The position numbers were made by a program, and so were the translations under genes. Shown here in pieces: positions 23,751-31,523 of a stretch of 64,000 bases of DNA (within the stretch, counting starts at the first letter, position 1; every line of letters begins with the position of its first letter). The DNA is from Pseudogulbenkiania sp. MAI-1 (GTDB taxonomy: Bacteria > Pseudomonadota > Gammaproteobacteria > Burkholderiales > Chromobacteriaceae). The notes under the pieces were generated by a model, which saw only the letters and a program-made list of their open reading frames with translations, made no database searches and was not told where the DNA came from. The stretch spans positions 519,501 to 583,500 of the forward strand of contig NZ_AZUR01000001.1 in the NCBI RefSeq assembly GCF_000527175.1. Reading direction: 5' to 3'.

Positions 23751-24719
23751 ATGACTCAATCCAGGCAAGAAACCGCATTGCCGGCCGGTTACCGGCTGGC
23801 CGACTACACCATCGTCCGCCTGCTTTCCGTGGGCGGGTTCAGCGTGGTCTACCTGGCGCTGGACGATGACGACCGCAAGTTCGCCATCAAGGAGTACCTG
23901 CCCGGCCACCTGGCCTGCCGTGGCGAGAACGGCCAGGTGACGGTGCAGCACGAGCTGGATCAGGAGGCGTTCAACCTGGGGTTGAAGTGCTTTTTCGAAG
24001 AGGGGCGCATCCTCGCCGGCATCGATCATCCCAACGTGGTGCGGGTGGCCAATTTCTTCCGCGCCAACCAGACCGTCTACCTGGTGATGGAGTACGCCGA
24101 TGGCCGCCCGCTGACCCGCGAGCTGGAGATCGCCGGCGGGCGGCTGGACGAGCGGCGGATACGGCGCTGGTTCGCCGCGTTGTTGTCCGGCTTGCGCGAG
24201 GTGCATCTGCACCGCCTGCTGCATCTGGACATCAAGCCGGCCAACATCTACCTGCGCCGCGGCGGCGGGCCGTTGTTGCTGGACTTTGGCGCCGCGCGCC
24301 AGACGCTCACCCAGCGCAGCAAGGAATTCGCCTCGATGTACACGCCGGGTTACGCCGCGCCGGAGCAATACCAGAGCGGCATGGCGCAGGGGCCGTGGAC
24401 CGATATCTACGCCCTGGGCGCCTGCCTGTATACCTGCATGGGGGGCGGCACGCCGCAGGGGGCGAAGGAGCGGGCGATCAAGGACCTGCTCGAGCCCGCG
24501 TCCAAACGCTTCATCCATCATTACTCCCGCGAGCTGTGCGAGCTGGTCGATCGCTGCCTGAACATGGAGCCGGAGCAGCGCCCGGCCAGCCTGATGGAGG
24601 TGCAGAAGCGGCTGATGGAGAGCAATTACAGCGAGCCGGTGGCGCAGCCGGAACCCGAGCCGGTGACGCACAAGCTGGCCGGCTGGTTCCGCAGCCTGAC
24701 AGGCAGCCGTTCTTCCTGA
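23751..24719 (+). CDS. Serine/threonine protein kinase (Hanks type)
   Basis: 322 residues. Kinase domain about 15-280: Gly-rich loop LLSVGGFSVVYLA, VAIK-type lysine in FAIKEYLPG, catalytic loop HLDIKPANI (HRD is HLD), DFGAAR, and APEQYQSG. No membrane helix or PASTA-type sensor follows, only a Pro/Glu-rich linker and a short basic C-terminal tail (HKLAGWFRSLTGS). Soluble kinase. Ten nt before a PP2C phosphatase gene, which presumably reverses its action. This kinase/phosphatase pair beside yicC and rph is common in betaproteobacteria. Substrates cannot be inferred. A longer frame from 23568 would overlap yicC and is rejected. Confidence 0.9.
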   Translation: MTQSRQETALPAGYRLADYTIVRLLSVGGFSVVYLALDDDDRKFAIKEYLPGHLACRGENGQVTVQHELDQEAFNLGLKCFFEEGRILAGIDHPNVVRVANFFRANQTVYLVMEYADGRPLTRELEIAGGRLDERRIRRWFAALLSGLREVHLHRLLHLDIKPANIYLRRGGGPLLLDFGAARQTLTQRSKEFASMYTPGYAAPEQYQSGMAQGPWTDIYALGACLYTCMGGGTPQGAKERAIKDLLEPASKRFIHHYSRELCELVDRCLNMEPEQRPASLMEVQKRLMESNYSEPVAQPEPEPVTHKLAGWFRSLTGSRSS

Positions 24720-24729
24720 GAGTTAGCGC

Positions 24730-25608
24730 ATGAAATTGTCGATCTTCCAGGACAGCCGCGTCGGCGGCCGTTCCTATAACCAGGACCGCGTGGTCATCGC
24801 CCACTCGCTGGAGTCGGTGCTGCTGGTGGTGGCCGACGGCATGGGCGGCCACTTGCAGGGCGAGGTGGCCGCCCAGATCGCCGTCGACCTGATGAGCGAG
24901 CTGTTCTACCAGCAGGCCACGCCGTCGCTGAGCCATCCCAACCGTTTCCTGGTCAATGCCATCAGCTCGGCCCACCAGGCCATTCTCGACTACGCCACCG
25001 AGCATCATCTACCCGAGGTGCCTAGCACCACCGTGGTGGCGGCGGTGATCCAGCAGGACATGCTGTACTGGTGCCACGTCGGCGATTCGCGCTTGTACCT
25101 GCTCGACAGCGGCGGGCTGCGCCTGCGCTCGCGCGATCATTCCCAGGTGCAGCGGCTGATCGACCAGGGCCTGCTGACCGAGGAGGGGGCGCGTACCCAC
25201 CCTGACCGCAACAAGATCTACAACTGTCTGGGGGCGTCGTCCGACCCGGACATCGATATCGGCGAGCGCCAGCTGCTGTTCCCGGGCGCGTCGGTGCTGC
25301 TGTGTTCCGACGGGCTGTGGTCGCAGATCCAGGACGCCGAACTGGTCAAGGTGTTTGCCGGTCGGGCCGTCGGCCAGGTGCTGCCGGCGCTGATGAACGT
25401 GGCCGAGCGGCGCGGCGGCAAGCATGGCGACAACCTGTCGGCGGTGGCGGTGACGCTGCTGGACGAGGCGCTCGACGTCAGCCAGCGCAACGACGTGCTG
25501 GATACTCACATGGCGCTCTCCCGCCGCCCCGCCTCGCCGCGGACGCGAGCGCTGGAAGAGGAGATGCATCGCGAGATCCTGGCGAGCCGGCCGGATAAAC
25601 CCGCGTGA
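24730..25608 (+). CDS. PP2C-type serine/threonine phosphatase
   Basis: 292 residues. All metal-binding motifs of the PPM family are present: NQDR near residue 20, VADGMGGHLQGE (about 36-47), HVGDSRLYLL (about 117-126), LCSDGLW and GDNLSAVAV near the end. Cytoplasmic, no membrane segment. It likely dephosphorylates targets of the kinase encoded 10 nt upstream. GAGAG before the ATG gives the ribosome binding site. The N-terminus with GRSYNQDR is conventional for bacterial SppP/Stp1-like enzymes. Confidence 0.93.
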   Translation: MKLSIFQDSRVGGRSYNQDRVVIAHSLESVLLVVADGMGGHLQGEVAAQIAVDLMSELFYQQATPSLSHPNRFLVNAISSAHQAILDYATEHHLPEVPSTTVVAAVIQQDMLYWCHVGDSRLYLLDSGGLRLRSRDHSQVQRLIDQGLLTEEGARTHPDRNKIYNCLGASSDPDIDIGERQLLFPGASVLLCSDGLWSQIQDAELVKVFAGRAVGQVLPALMNVAERRGGKHGDNLSAVAVTLLDEALDVSQRNDVLDTHMALSRRPASPRTRALEEEMHREILASRPDKPA

Positions 25609-25655
25609 GGGGCGCGGGGGTATAATCGCGTTTTTGACGTCAACGGATTGAGACC

Positions 25656-26372
25656 ATGCGACCTTCTTCCCGCCCCAACGATGCCCTGCGCCGGGTGACC
25701 CTGACCCGACGCTACACCAAGCACGCCGAAGGCTCGGTCCTGGTCGAGTTCGGCGACACCAAGGTGATCTGCACCGCCAGCGTGGACGAGACCGTGCCGG
25801 GCTTTCTCAAGGGCAAGGGCCAAGGCTGGGTGACCGCCGAATACGGCATGCTGCCGCGCTCCACCGGCAGCCGCATGCGGCGCGAGGCGGCCAGCGGCAA
25901 GCAGTCCGGGCGCACCCAGGAAATCCAGCGCCTGATCGGCCGCAGCCTGCGCGCAGTGGTCGACCTCGACAAGCTGGGCGAGCGCCAGATCCAGATCGAT
26001 TGCGACGTGATCCAGGCCGACGGCGGCACCCGCACCGCCAGCATCACCGGCGCCTTCGTCGCGCTGCACGACGCCATCAGCGGCCTGATCGCCCAGGGCA
26101 AGCTGTCGGAAAACCCGATCCGCGATTTCGTGGCGGCGGTGTCGGTCGGCATCTTCGAGGGGCGTCCGGTGCTGGATCTCGATTACCTTGAGGATGCCGC
26201 CTGCGAAACCGACATGAACGTGGTGATGACCGGCAGCGGCCGTTTCGTCGAGGTGCAGGGCACCGCCGAGGGCGTGCCGTTCAGCCGCGAGGAACTGGAC
26301 GCCATGCTGAGGCTGGCCGAGCAGGGGATCGGCGAGCTAATCGCGGCCCAGAAGGCAGCTCTGGCCGATTAG
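25656..26372 (+). CDS. rph: Ribonuclease PH
   Basis: 238 residues, full length. Phosphorolytic 3'-5' exoribonuclease that trims tRNA 3' ends. Signature segments: MRPSSRPNDALRRVTLTRRY, GWVTAEYGMLPRSTGSRMRR, GRTQEIQRLIGRSLRAVVDL, IQIDCDVIQADGGTRTASIT and the DLDYLEDAACETDMNVVM near the C-terminus. TATAAT at 25621-25626 may be a promoter -10 but has no good -35. Follows the phosphatase by 47 nt and ends in an intrinsic terminator. Confidence 0.97.
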   Translation: MRPSSRPNDALRRVTLTRRYTKHAEGSVLVEFGDTKVICTASVDETVPGFLKGKGQGWVTAEYGMLPRSTGSRMRREAASGKQSGRTQEIQRLIGRSLRAVVDLDKLGERQIQIDCDVIQADGGTRTASITGAFVALHDAISGLIAQGKLSENPIRDFVAAVSVGIFEGRPVLDLDYLEDAACETDMNVVMTGSGRFVEVQGTAEGVPFSREELDAMLRLAEQGIGELIAAQKAALAD

Positions 26373-26434
26373 TTTGGGGCAAGGAGTGCAAGAAACTGCC
26401 TGTGCACGCGGTTAATGGTCAGCCCGACTCAACG

Positions 26435-26470
26435 GCCCTGCAGGCATAAGCTGGCAGGGCTGTTTTCCTT
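26435..26470 (+). terminator. Intrinsic terminator of rph
   Basis: GCCCTGCAG (26435-26443) pairs with CTG-G-CAGGGC (26451-26460), with one bulged base, loop GCATAAG, followed by TGTTTTCCTTTC. Confidence 0.7.
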
Positions 26471-26525
26471 TCTGCGCGGGTGGCGCGGCTCACGCTCAAG
26501 CGGCATTGAGCCCGGGCGGGTAATG

Positions 26526-26552
26526 AAAAAGCGGGGCCCAGAGGGGCCCCGC
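26526..26552 (-). terminator. Intrinsic terminator of the small Ala/Lys-rich gene
   Basis: GCGGGGCCC (26531-26539) / GGGCCCCGC (26544-26552), loop AGAG. On the - strand it is followed by TTTTTCATTA. Confidence 0.8.
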
Positions 26553-26586
26553 AATCAGGATGGAGAGAACAATGGCCTGCCTGGGC

Positions 26587-26826
26587 TTACTGCTTGGGCG
26601 CTTCCGGCGCGGCTTTTTTCTCTACCATCGGCTTTTTCGTCGCCTTCTTGGCACGGGTCTTGTGGATTTTCTTGGCCGCCGGTTTCATGGCCGGTTTGGC
26701 AGCCGGGGAGGAGGCCTCGGCTTTCGCGGCCGGAGCTGCCGGCGTGGCCGGGGCGGTGGCAGCGAAGCTGCCGAGGGAAGTCAGGCCGAAGGCGGCGGAG
26801 AGGGCGAGCAGGGTCAGCTTTTTCAT
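26587..26826 (-). CDS. Small secreted Ala/Lys/Pro-rich protein
   Basis: 79 residues from the ATG at 26826, with AGGAG eight nt upstream. Sec signal peptide about 1-23 (MKKLTLLALSAAFGLTSLGS, cleavage near FAA). The mature part is a low-complexity chain: TAPATPAAPAAKAEASSPAA followed by a histone-H1-like basic stretch (KKIHKTRAKKATKKP). Probably periplasmic and disordered; it may bind polyanions, but no function is known. Lies 80 nt downstream of the rstB-like gene on the same strand and could be co-transcribed. Confidence 0.75.
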   Translation of the reverse strand: MKKLTLLALSAAFGLTSLGSFAATAPATPAAPAAKAEASSPAAKPAMKPAAKKIHKTRAKKATKKPMVEKKAAPEAPKQ

Positions 26827-26906
26827 GGTCTTAACTCCTGATGAAACAGTCATGGTCTATTCAGTCGGGATCCCGGTCGGCTGTGTGGCCTTCCATGAGC
26901 TGTATC

Positions 26907-28244
26907 CTAGGCGTGCCCTTCTCCGGCGTCTGTGAGTGGAATGTTTCCCTGTGTAACGGTATGTACCGTGCCGGCTGACGGCCAGCACAGCACGAAGCGG
27001 GCGCCGCCGAGCGGGCTGGTGGTGATGCTCAGCGTGCCGTGGTGGGCGCGCGCGATGCCGAGCACGATTGACAGTCCGAGACCGTGTCCGCCGCTGTCGC
27101 GGCCGCGGCTTTCGTCCAGCCGCACGAACGGTTCCAGCACCCGCTCGCGCTCCTCCGGGGGGATGCCGGGACCGTCGTCCTCCACGCTCAGGCAGAACCT
27201 GCCGGCCTCTTGCTCCAGCCGCACGCGCACCACCTGGCGGGCGTAGCGGCGGGCGTTGCTGAGCAGGTTGTCCAGTGCCCGCGACAGCAGGTGGCGGTCG
27301 GCCACCAGCGTGGTTTCGCCGCGGCTGTCGTCCTGCCAGTCGATGCCGCTGGCGAGCGGGGCCTGTTCGGCCAGCCTTTCGGTAAGCCATTCCCGTACGC
27401 TGAAGCGGCTCAGCGTCAGCGGTACCTGCGGGCGGTCGAGGCGGGCGTGCAGCAGCAGTTCCTGCAGCAGCGAGTCGATGGCGGCGAGGTCGCGCTCGAT
27501 GGCCTGGTGCGGCGCGCTGTCCGGATCGCCGCCCAGCAGCGCCAGCCGGTAACGCAGCCGGGCCAGCGGCGTGCGCAACTCGTGTGCCACGGCGTCGATC
27601 AGGGCCTTGCGCCCGGCCAGCAGCGTGCCGATGTTGTCGGCCATGCGGTTGAAGGCCACGCCCACCTGCCATACCCCGGAGCTGGACGGCAACTGCACGC
27701 GGGCGCTGAGGTCGCCCTCGGCGAGGCTGGCCGCCGTCTGCTCCAGCTGCATCAGCTGGTTCCAGTGCGGGCGCAGCCACAGCAATGCCGGAATGCCCAG
27801 CGACAGGCCGACCAACGCCAGCAGGGCATAATCGACCCATTTCAGCTGGTGCAGGAAGAACAGGTAGCGCAAGGGGCCGGCGACGAGCAGGAAGGAGCTG
27901 TTGGGAATGCGCTGCAGGAACAGGTAGTTGTCTTCCAGCATCACGATTTCGCCGCGCCCCAGCGCTGCGCGTGCCTCCGCATCCAGCGTGTAGGCCGTGT
28001 CGCGCTCGATCTTCAGCGGAAAGGTCAGGCCGTGGTCCAGCTTGGCCAGGGTGCCGCTCCATTGCTCCGGCGGTACGTCCTTCAGCTCGCTCTGGATCAG
28101 CGACAGCGAGGCAACCAGCAGATCGGAGAGGTAGCGCTCGCCGACCTTGTCCACCGCCTGCTTGTAGACAGCGCCGATCAGCAGCACGGCGCCGAGAAAG
28201 CACGCCATCAACAGCAGGTAGAACTGCACGAACAGGCGGCGCAT
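26907..28244 (-). CDS. rstB: RstB-like sensor histidine kinase
   Basis: 445 residues. Strong similarity by eye to E. coli RstB: N-terminal MRRLFVQFYLLLMACFLGAV helix, periplasmic RstB sensor domain (about 30-130, with NYLFLQRIPNS), second membrane helix about 135-157, HAMP (LRPHWNQLMQLEQTA), HisKA with His221 in AVAHELRTPLARLRYRL, and HATPase_c with NLLSNARRYA, EDDGPGIPPE and GGHGLGLSIV. In enterics RstAB is under PhoPQ and acts in acid/biofilm responses; here no PhoP box was sought. Three nt downstream of its regulator gene. Confidence 0.9.
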   Translation of the reverse strand: MRRLFVQFYLLLMACFLGAVLLIGAVYKQAVDKVGERYLSDLLVASLSLIQSELKDVPPEQWSGTLAKLDHGLTFPLKIERDTAYTLDAEARAALGRGEIVMLEDNYLFLQRIPNSSFLLVAGPLRYLFFLHQLKWVDYALLALVGLSLGIPALLWLRPHWNQLMQLEQTAASLAEGDLSARVQLPSSSGVWQVGVAFNRMADNIGTLLAGRKALIDAVAHELRTPLARLRYRLALLGGDPDSAPHQAIERDLAAIDSLLQELLLHARLDRPQVPLTLSRFSVREWLTERLAEQAPLASGIDWQDDSRGETTLVADRHLLSRALDNLLSNARRYARQVVRVRLEQEAGRFCLSVEDDGPGIPPEERERVLEPFVRLDESRGRDSGGHGLGLSIVLGIARAHHGTLSITTSPLGGARFVLCWPSAGTVHTVTQGNIPLTDAGEGHA

Positions 28245-28247
28245 GGC

Positions 28248-28949
28248 TCAGTTCCAGCCGGCGGGGGCGAACAGATAACCCTTGTTGCGCACGGTCTTGA
28301 TGCGGAACGGCTCGGACGGGTTGTCGCCGAGCTTCTTGCGCAGCCGCGAGACGGCCACGTCGATGCTGCGATCCAGCCCGTCGTAGTCCATGCCGCGCAT
28401 TGCCTTGAACAGCACGTCGCGGTCCATGATCTCGCCGGCATGGCTGGCCAGCAGCCACAGCAGGTCGAAGTCGCCGGTGGAGAGCGGCACGGCTTGCCCG
28501 CCCAGCGTGACGGCGCGGCTGACCGGGTCGATGCTGAGCTGGCCGAATTTCTTGGGCGCCAGCGCCGGTGCCTCCGGCGGCATCGGCCGGTGCTGGCGCA
28601 GTTGGGCGCGCAAACGCGCGGCCAGCACCGCGGGCGGCGTGGTTTTCAGGATGTAGTCGTTGGCGCCCAGTTCCAGCCCCAGGATCTGCTGCATGTCGCT
28701 GTCGAGCGAGGTCAGCATCACGATGGGGCCGGCAAAGTCGGGGCGCAGCTCACGGCACAGCGTCAGCCCGTCCTTGCCCGGCAGCATGATGTCGAGCAGC
28801 ACCAGGTCCGGCTTGGCGGCCGTGATGGTGGCAAGGGCGGTGTCGCCGCGCGGTTCGATCTGTACCTCCATGTCGTGGCGGGACAGAAAGTCGCGGATCA
28901 GTTCGGCCAGTTCGGCATCGTCTTCGACAAATACCAGGCGGTAGCTCAT
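28248..28949 (-). CDS. rstA: RstA-like response regulator
   Basis: 233 residues. OmpR family: receiver with acidic pair VEDDAE, phospho-acceptor Asp53 in LVLLDIMLPGKDG, LTSLDSDM and the unusual family-specific DYILKTTPPAVL in place of KPF, exactly as in E. coli RstA. C-terminal winged helix with SIDVAVSRLRKKLGDNPSEP and IKTVRNKGYLFAP. Partner of the kinase 3 nt downstream. The gene starts 210 nt from the IS630 element, which may have displaced its upstream control region. Confidence 0.92.
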   Translation of the reverse strand: MSYRLVFVEDDAELAELIRDFLSRHDMEVQIEPRGDTALATITAAKPDLVLLDIMLPGKDGLTLCRELRPDFAGPIVMLTSLDSDMQQILGLELGANDYILKTTPPAVLAARLRAQLRQHRPMPPEAPALAPKKFGQLSIDPVSRAVTLGGQAVPLSTGDFDLLWLLASHAGEIMDRDVLFKAMRGMDYDGLDRSIDVAVSRLRKKLGDNPSEPFRIKTVRNKGYLFAPAGWN

Positions 28950-29160
28950 GGAATCTCGGGGAGTGCAACGGGACTGCCGGCAGTATCGTCCTTGTGCCGT
29001 GCCGGCTCAAGCCTGCTCGGCGGCACGGCCTGAGCTTGGCTTGGGGCTGTCGGACGATAGCGGCGGCCATTCATGCTTCCATGTAAGGGCGCGGTTCCGC
29101 CGTCCCTTCGGCTCTCTGCCGGCGCTGATCGCAAAATGGCACGGGCCTTGATCGGTCCTA

Positions 29161-30265
29161 TTAACCCGGCCCTTAAATTGGCTGTCATGGTATCATGTTT
29201 GCATGGACAAGATCGATGCACGCAAGCTGGGTTCCGAGGGACGCGAAACGTTGCGCAAGATGGTGCTGCGTTTGCGCACGCAATCGGGTATGAACGGTGT
29301 TGAACTGGCGAAGATCGCCGGGGTGCATGTACGTACCGTACAGAAATGGTTGAGAGTGGCGCGTGCAGAAGGGGCCGGGGCGCTGGTCGAGAAACCGCGT
29401 GGGCGCCCCCATGGCGCCTGCCGCAAATTGACGATGGCACAGGAGGTCTGGGTGCGCCAGCGCATCGTCGGCGCCGTTCCCGAGCAACTGAGCCTGCCCT
29501 TTGCACTGTGGACCCGGCGTGCGATCCAGGCTTTGGTGGAAATTCAGTTCGGCCTGCAATTATCCGATCGCCTCGTCGGCAAATATCTGCAGCGCTGGGG
29601 CTATACCGCACAGAGGCCAGTAAAGAAAGCGATTGAACAACGAAGCGAGTTGGTCCAGGCTTGGCTGCGCGAGCAGTATCCCGCCATCGCTGCGCGCGCC
29701 AAGGTGGAAGGGGCGCTGATCTACTGGGCCGATGAGACGGCGGTCAAGGAAGACACGAACTGGGTGCGCGGCTTTGCCCCAGCCGGACGCACGCCGGTGT
29801 TGGAGGCGTCGGCGCGCTGGCCCAAGCTGTCGATGATCTCGGCCATCACCAACCGGGGTGAGATTGCGTTCCAGATCGTCGAAGGTACGATCAATGCGGA
29901 ACGCTTTATCGAGTTTCTCGCGCGACTGATCGACGGCGCCCCCGGCAAGGTGTTCCTGATTGTCGATAACTTGCGGGTCCATCACGCCAAGCTTGTCCGT
30001 GCTTGGGTCGAACCGAGGAAGGACAAGATCGAGCTGTTCTACCTGCCGCCTTATGCACCGGAGTCCAATCCGGACGAATACCTGAATCATGACTTCAAGA
30101 CATCGCTGCGCCTGGAACCAGCCAGTCGTAACGACTTGGATCTCATGGAAAAGGCGATGCGGATCATGAATCGCATCGCCCAATTGCCGGAACGCATCCG
30201 GTCATACTTTCGGCACCCACATGCAACTTACGCGGCAATATAAGTGTATTTAAGGGCCGGGTTAA
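29161..30265 (+). mobile_element. IS630-family insertion sequence, apparently intact
   Basis: Perfect 18-bp terminal inverted repeats TTAACCCGGCCCTTAAAT at 29161-29178 and, inverted, 30248-30265. Each end is flanked by TA (29159-29160 and 30266-30267), the target duplication expected for IS630/Tc1-mariner elements. Length 1105 bp with a single full-length transposase. Undecayed ends and gene suggest a recent insertion. It lies between rstA and a decayed gene remnant. Confidence 0.95.
29203..30243 (+). CDS. IS630 family transposase
   Basis: 346 residues. N-terminal HTH (about 30-65, VELAKIAGVHVRTVQKWLRV), then a second DNA-binding segment. The DDE catalytic core has Asp177 in YWADETAVKED, Asp255 in FLIVDNLRVHHAK and the last acidic residue at Glu292 in SNPDEYLNHDFK, typical of IS630 DDE_3 domains. 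No stop or frameshift, so the element may be active. The stop codon lies 5 nt before the right inverted repeat. Confidence 0.95.
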   Translation: MDKIDARKLGSEGRETLRKMVLRLRTQSGMNGVELAKIAGVHVRTVQKWLRVARAEGAGALVEKPRGRPHGACRKLTMAQEVWVRQRIVGAVPEQLSLPFALWTRRAIQALVEIQFGLQLSDRLVGKYLQRWGYTAQRPVKKAIEQRSELVQAWLREQYPAIAARAKVEGALIYWADETAVKEDTNWVRGFAPAGRTPVLEASARWPKLSMISAITNRGEIAFQIVEGTINAERFIEFLARLIDGAPGKVFLIVDNLRVHHAKLVRAWVEPRKDKIELFYLPPYAPESNPDEYLNHDFKTSLRLEPASRNDLDLMEKAMRIMNRIAQLPERIRSYFRHPHATYAAI

Positions 30266-30267
30266 TA

Positions 30268-30541
30268 AGCTGATCGGGTAGACCGCGCGGGCGCTTTGGG
30301 TACGTTGAATCGTTCCTGATGGAACGTGCCACGCTGATGGAGCATCAGGCGTTGTGGGGGGGGGGGGGAGGCGGAGCCGGCGACGCGTGAACTGGCGCGG
30401 CTCGAGCCTCAGGGACTGGCGTTGTACGACGAACTGCGCGCCCACCGTATCCGGCCGAAGCTGCGGCTGGAACAGGAGCGGGTAGGGTTTCAGTGGGTGA
30501 AAACGGCGCTGTCCGCTCTTGCCAGGGCATCCCGGCTTTAG
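30268..30541 (+). pseudogene. Frameshifted gene remnant with a 13-G run
   Basis: Downstream of the IS, one frame reads SGRPRGRFGYVESFLMERAT and on to EHQALW, up to a run of 13 G (30356-30368). Past the run, the frame one nt later reads REPATRELARL-like sequence (GAG GCG GAG CCG), then YDELRAHRIRPKLRLEQERV and ends SALARASRL at a TAG (30539-30541). One G fewer would join the two halves. No start codon or upstream part survives; a TGA sits at 30271. The family is not recognised. Its stop overlaps the stop of the convergent LysR gene. Confidence 0.5.
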
Positions 30542-31428
30542 ACCACCGCAGCTTCTGTTATTGCTTCGCGCAGCAAACGCTGTAGCAGCGGCGGCAGATA
30601 ATGGCGCTGCACGGTGATCGCGTAGAAAGTCTCCTCCACGCTTGGTACTACGCAGTATTGCTGCAGTAGTCCTTTTTCCAGTTCATCCTTGACCACGATG
30701 GCCGGCAGCAGTGCGACGCAGCCGGCGTCGCGCGCCAGCAGACGCAGCATGGCCATGTCGTCCACTTCGGCGCGGATGGCGGGCAGTAGCGCCATCTCCT
30801 CGCACAGCAGGTCAAAACGCAGGCGGATCTCGCTCTTGCGGCTGGGTGCGAGCAGCGGCAGCCTGGGCAGATCGCGTTCGAAATCGAAGCGCTGGCCGGA
30901 TGGCAGCGGCGGCCCCACCAATACCACGGGCTGCCTGGCCAGGGTGCGGCAGCGCCAAGACTGCTTGTCGTCGGCCAGCGCCGGGCGGTTGGACAGCACG
31001 ACGTCCAGTTCATGCGATTTCAGCCGCAGCAGCAGTTCCTCCAGGCTGCCCGATTCCAGCACCAGCCGCACTTCAGTCTCTTTCAGCACCGGCTGCAGAA
31101 ACCAGTCCTGAAAATTGCGCGACAGCGTGGCCACGCTACCGATGCGCAGTGTGCCGCGCCCCTCGGCGGAGGCGGCGGCGGCAAGCAACTCGTTGCCTAG
31201 TGCGAAAATCTCCTCGGCGTAGCGCATCACCACGGCGCCCAGCTCGGTTAGCTGCAATTTGCGGCCCTCGCGCAGGAACAGCGGTTGTCCCAGCTGTTCT
31301 TCCAACTGGCGGATCTGTGCGGACAACGCCGATTGCGAAACGTGCAGCCGTTCAGCCGCGCGTGTCAGGTGGCCCTCGCTGGCAACCGCCCAGAAATAGT
31401 GCAGATGATGGTAGTTGAGACGGCTCAT
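30538..31428 (-). CDS. LysR-type transcriptional regulator
   Basis: 296 residues. N-terminal winged HTH: LNYHHLHYFWAVASEGHLTR, then AAERLHVSQSALSAQIRQLE. The remainder is the periplasmic-binding-like effector domain. Closest in style to NhaR/CbbR-type regulators (YHHLxYFW start). It is divergent from dabB, with a 95-nt AT-rich spacer (31429-31523) carrying GTTC/GAAC arms at about 31432-31452. The classic LysR arrangement makes the dab operon its likely target, perhaps in response to inorganic carbon status (inference). Confidence 0.88.
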   Translation of the reverse strand: MSRLNYHHLHYFWAVASEGHLTRAAERLHVSQSALSAQIRQLEEQLGQPLFLREGRKLQLTELGAVVMRYAEEIFALGNELLAAAASAEGRGTLRIGSVATLSRNFQDWFLQPVLKETEVRLVLESGSLEELLLRLKSHELDVVLSNRPALADDKQSWRCRTLARQPVVLVGPPLPSGQRFDFERDLPRLPLLAPSRKSEIRLRFDLLCEEMALLPAIRAEVDDMAMLRLLARDAGCVALLPAIVVKDELEKGLLQQYCVVPSVEETFYAITVQRHYLPPLLQRLLREAITEAAVV

Positions 31429-31523
31429 TGTTCGTTAAAAAAGAACCATTTCTAATATTTAATCTATTTTACTGAACATAACTCGTCAGGCAAAGTGCGG
31501 GCAGATTTTCTCATGGAGCACCC
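31429..31523. promoter_or_regulatory. Divergent LysR / dabB control region
   Basis: 95 nt, markedly AT-rich against the GC-rich flanks. Contains GTTC-N9-GAAC arms close to the LysR start and TTTCTAATATTTAATC-like sequence in the middle, which could hold a LysR T-N11-A site and overlapping promoters. GGAG lies seven nt before the dabB ATG. Confidence 0.45.
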
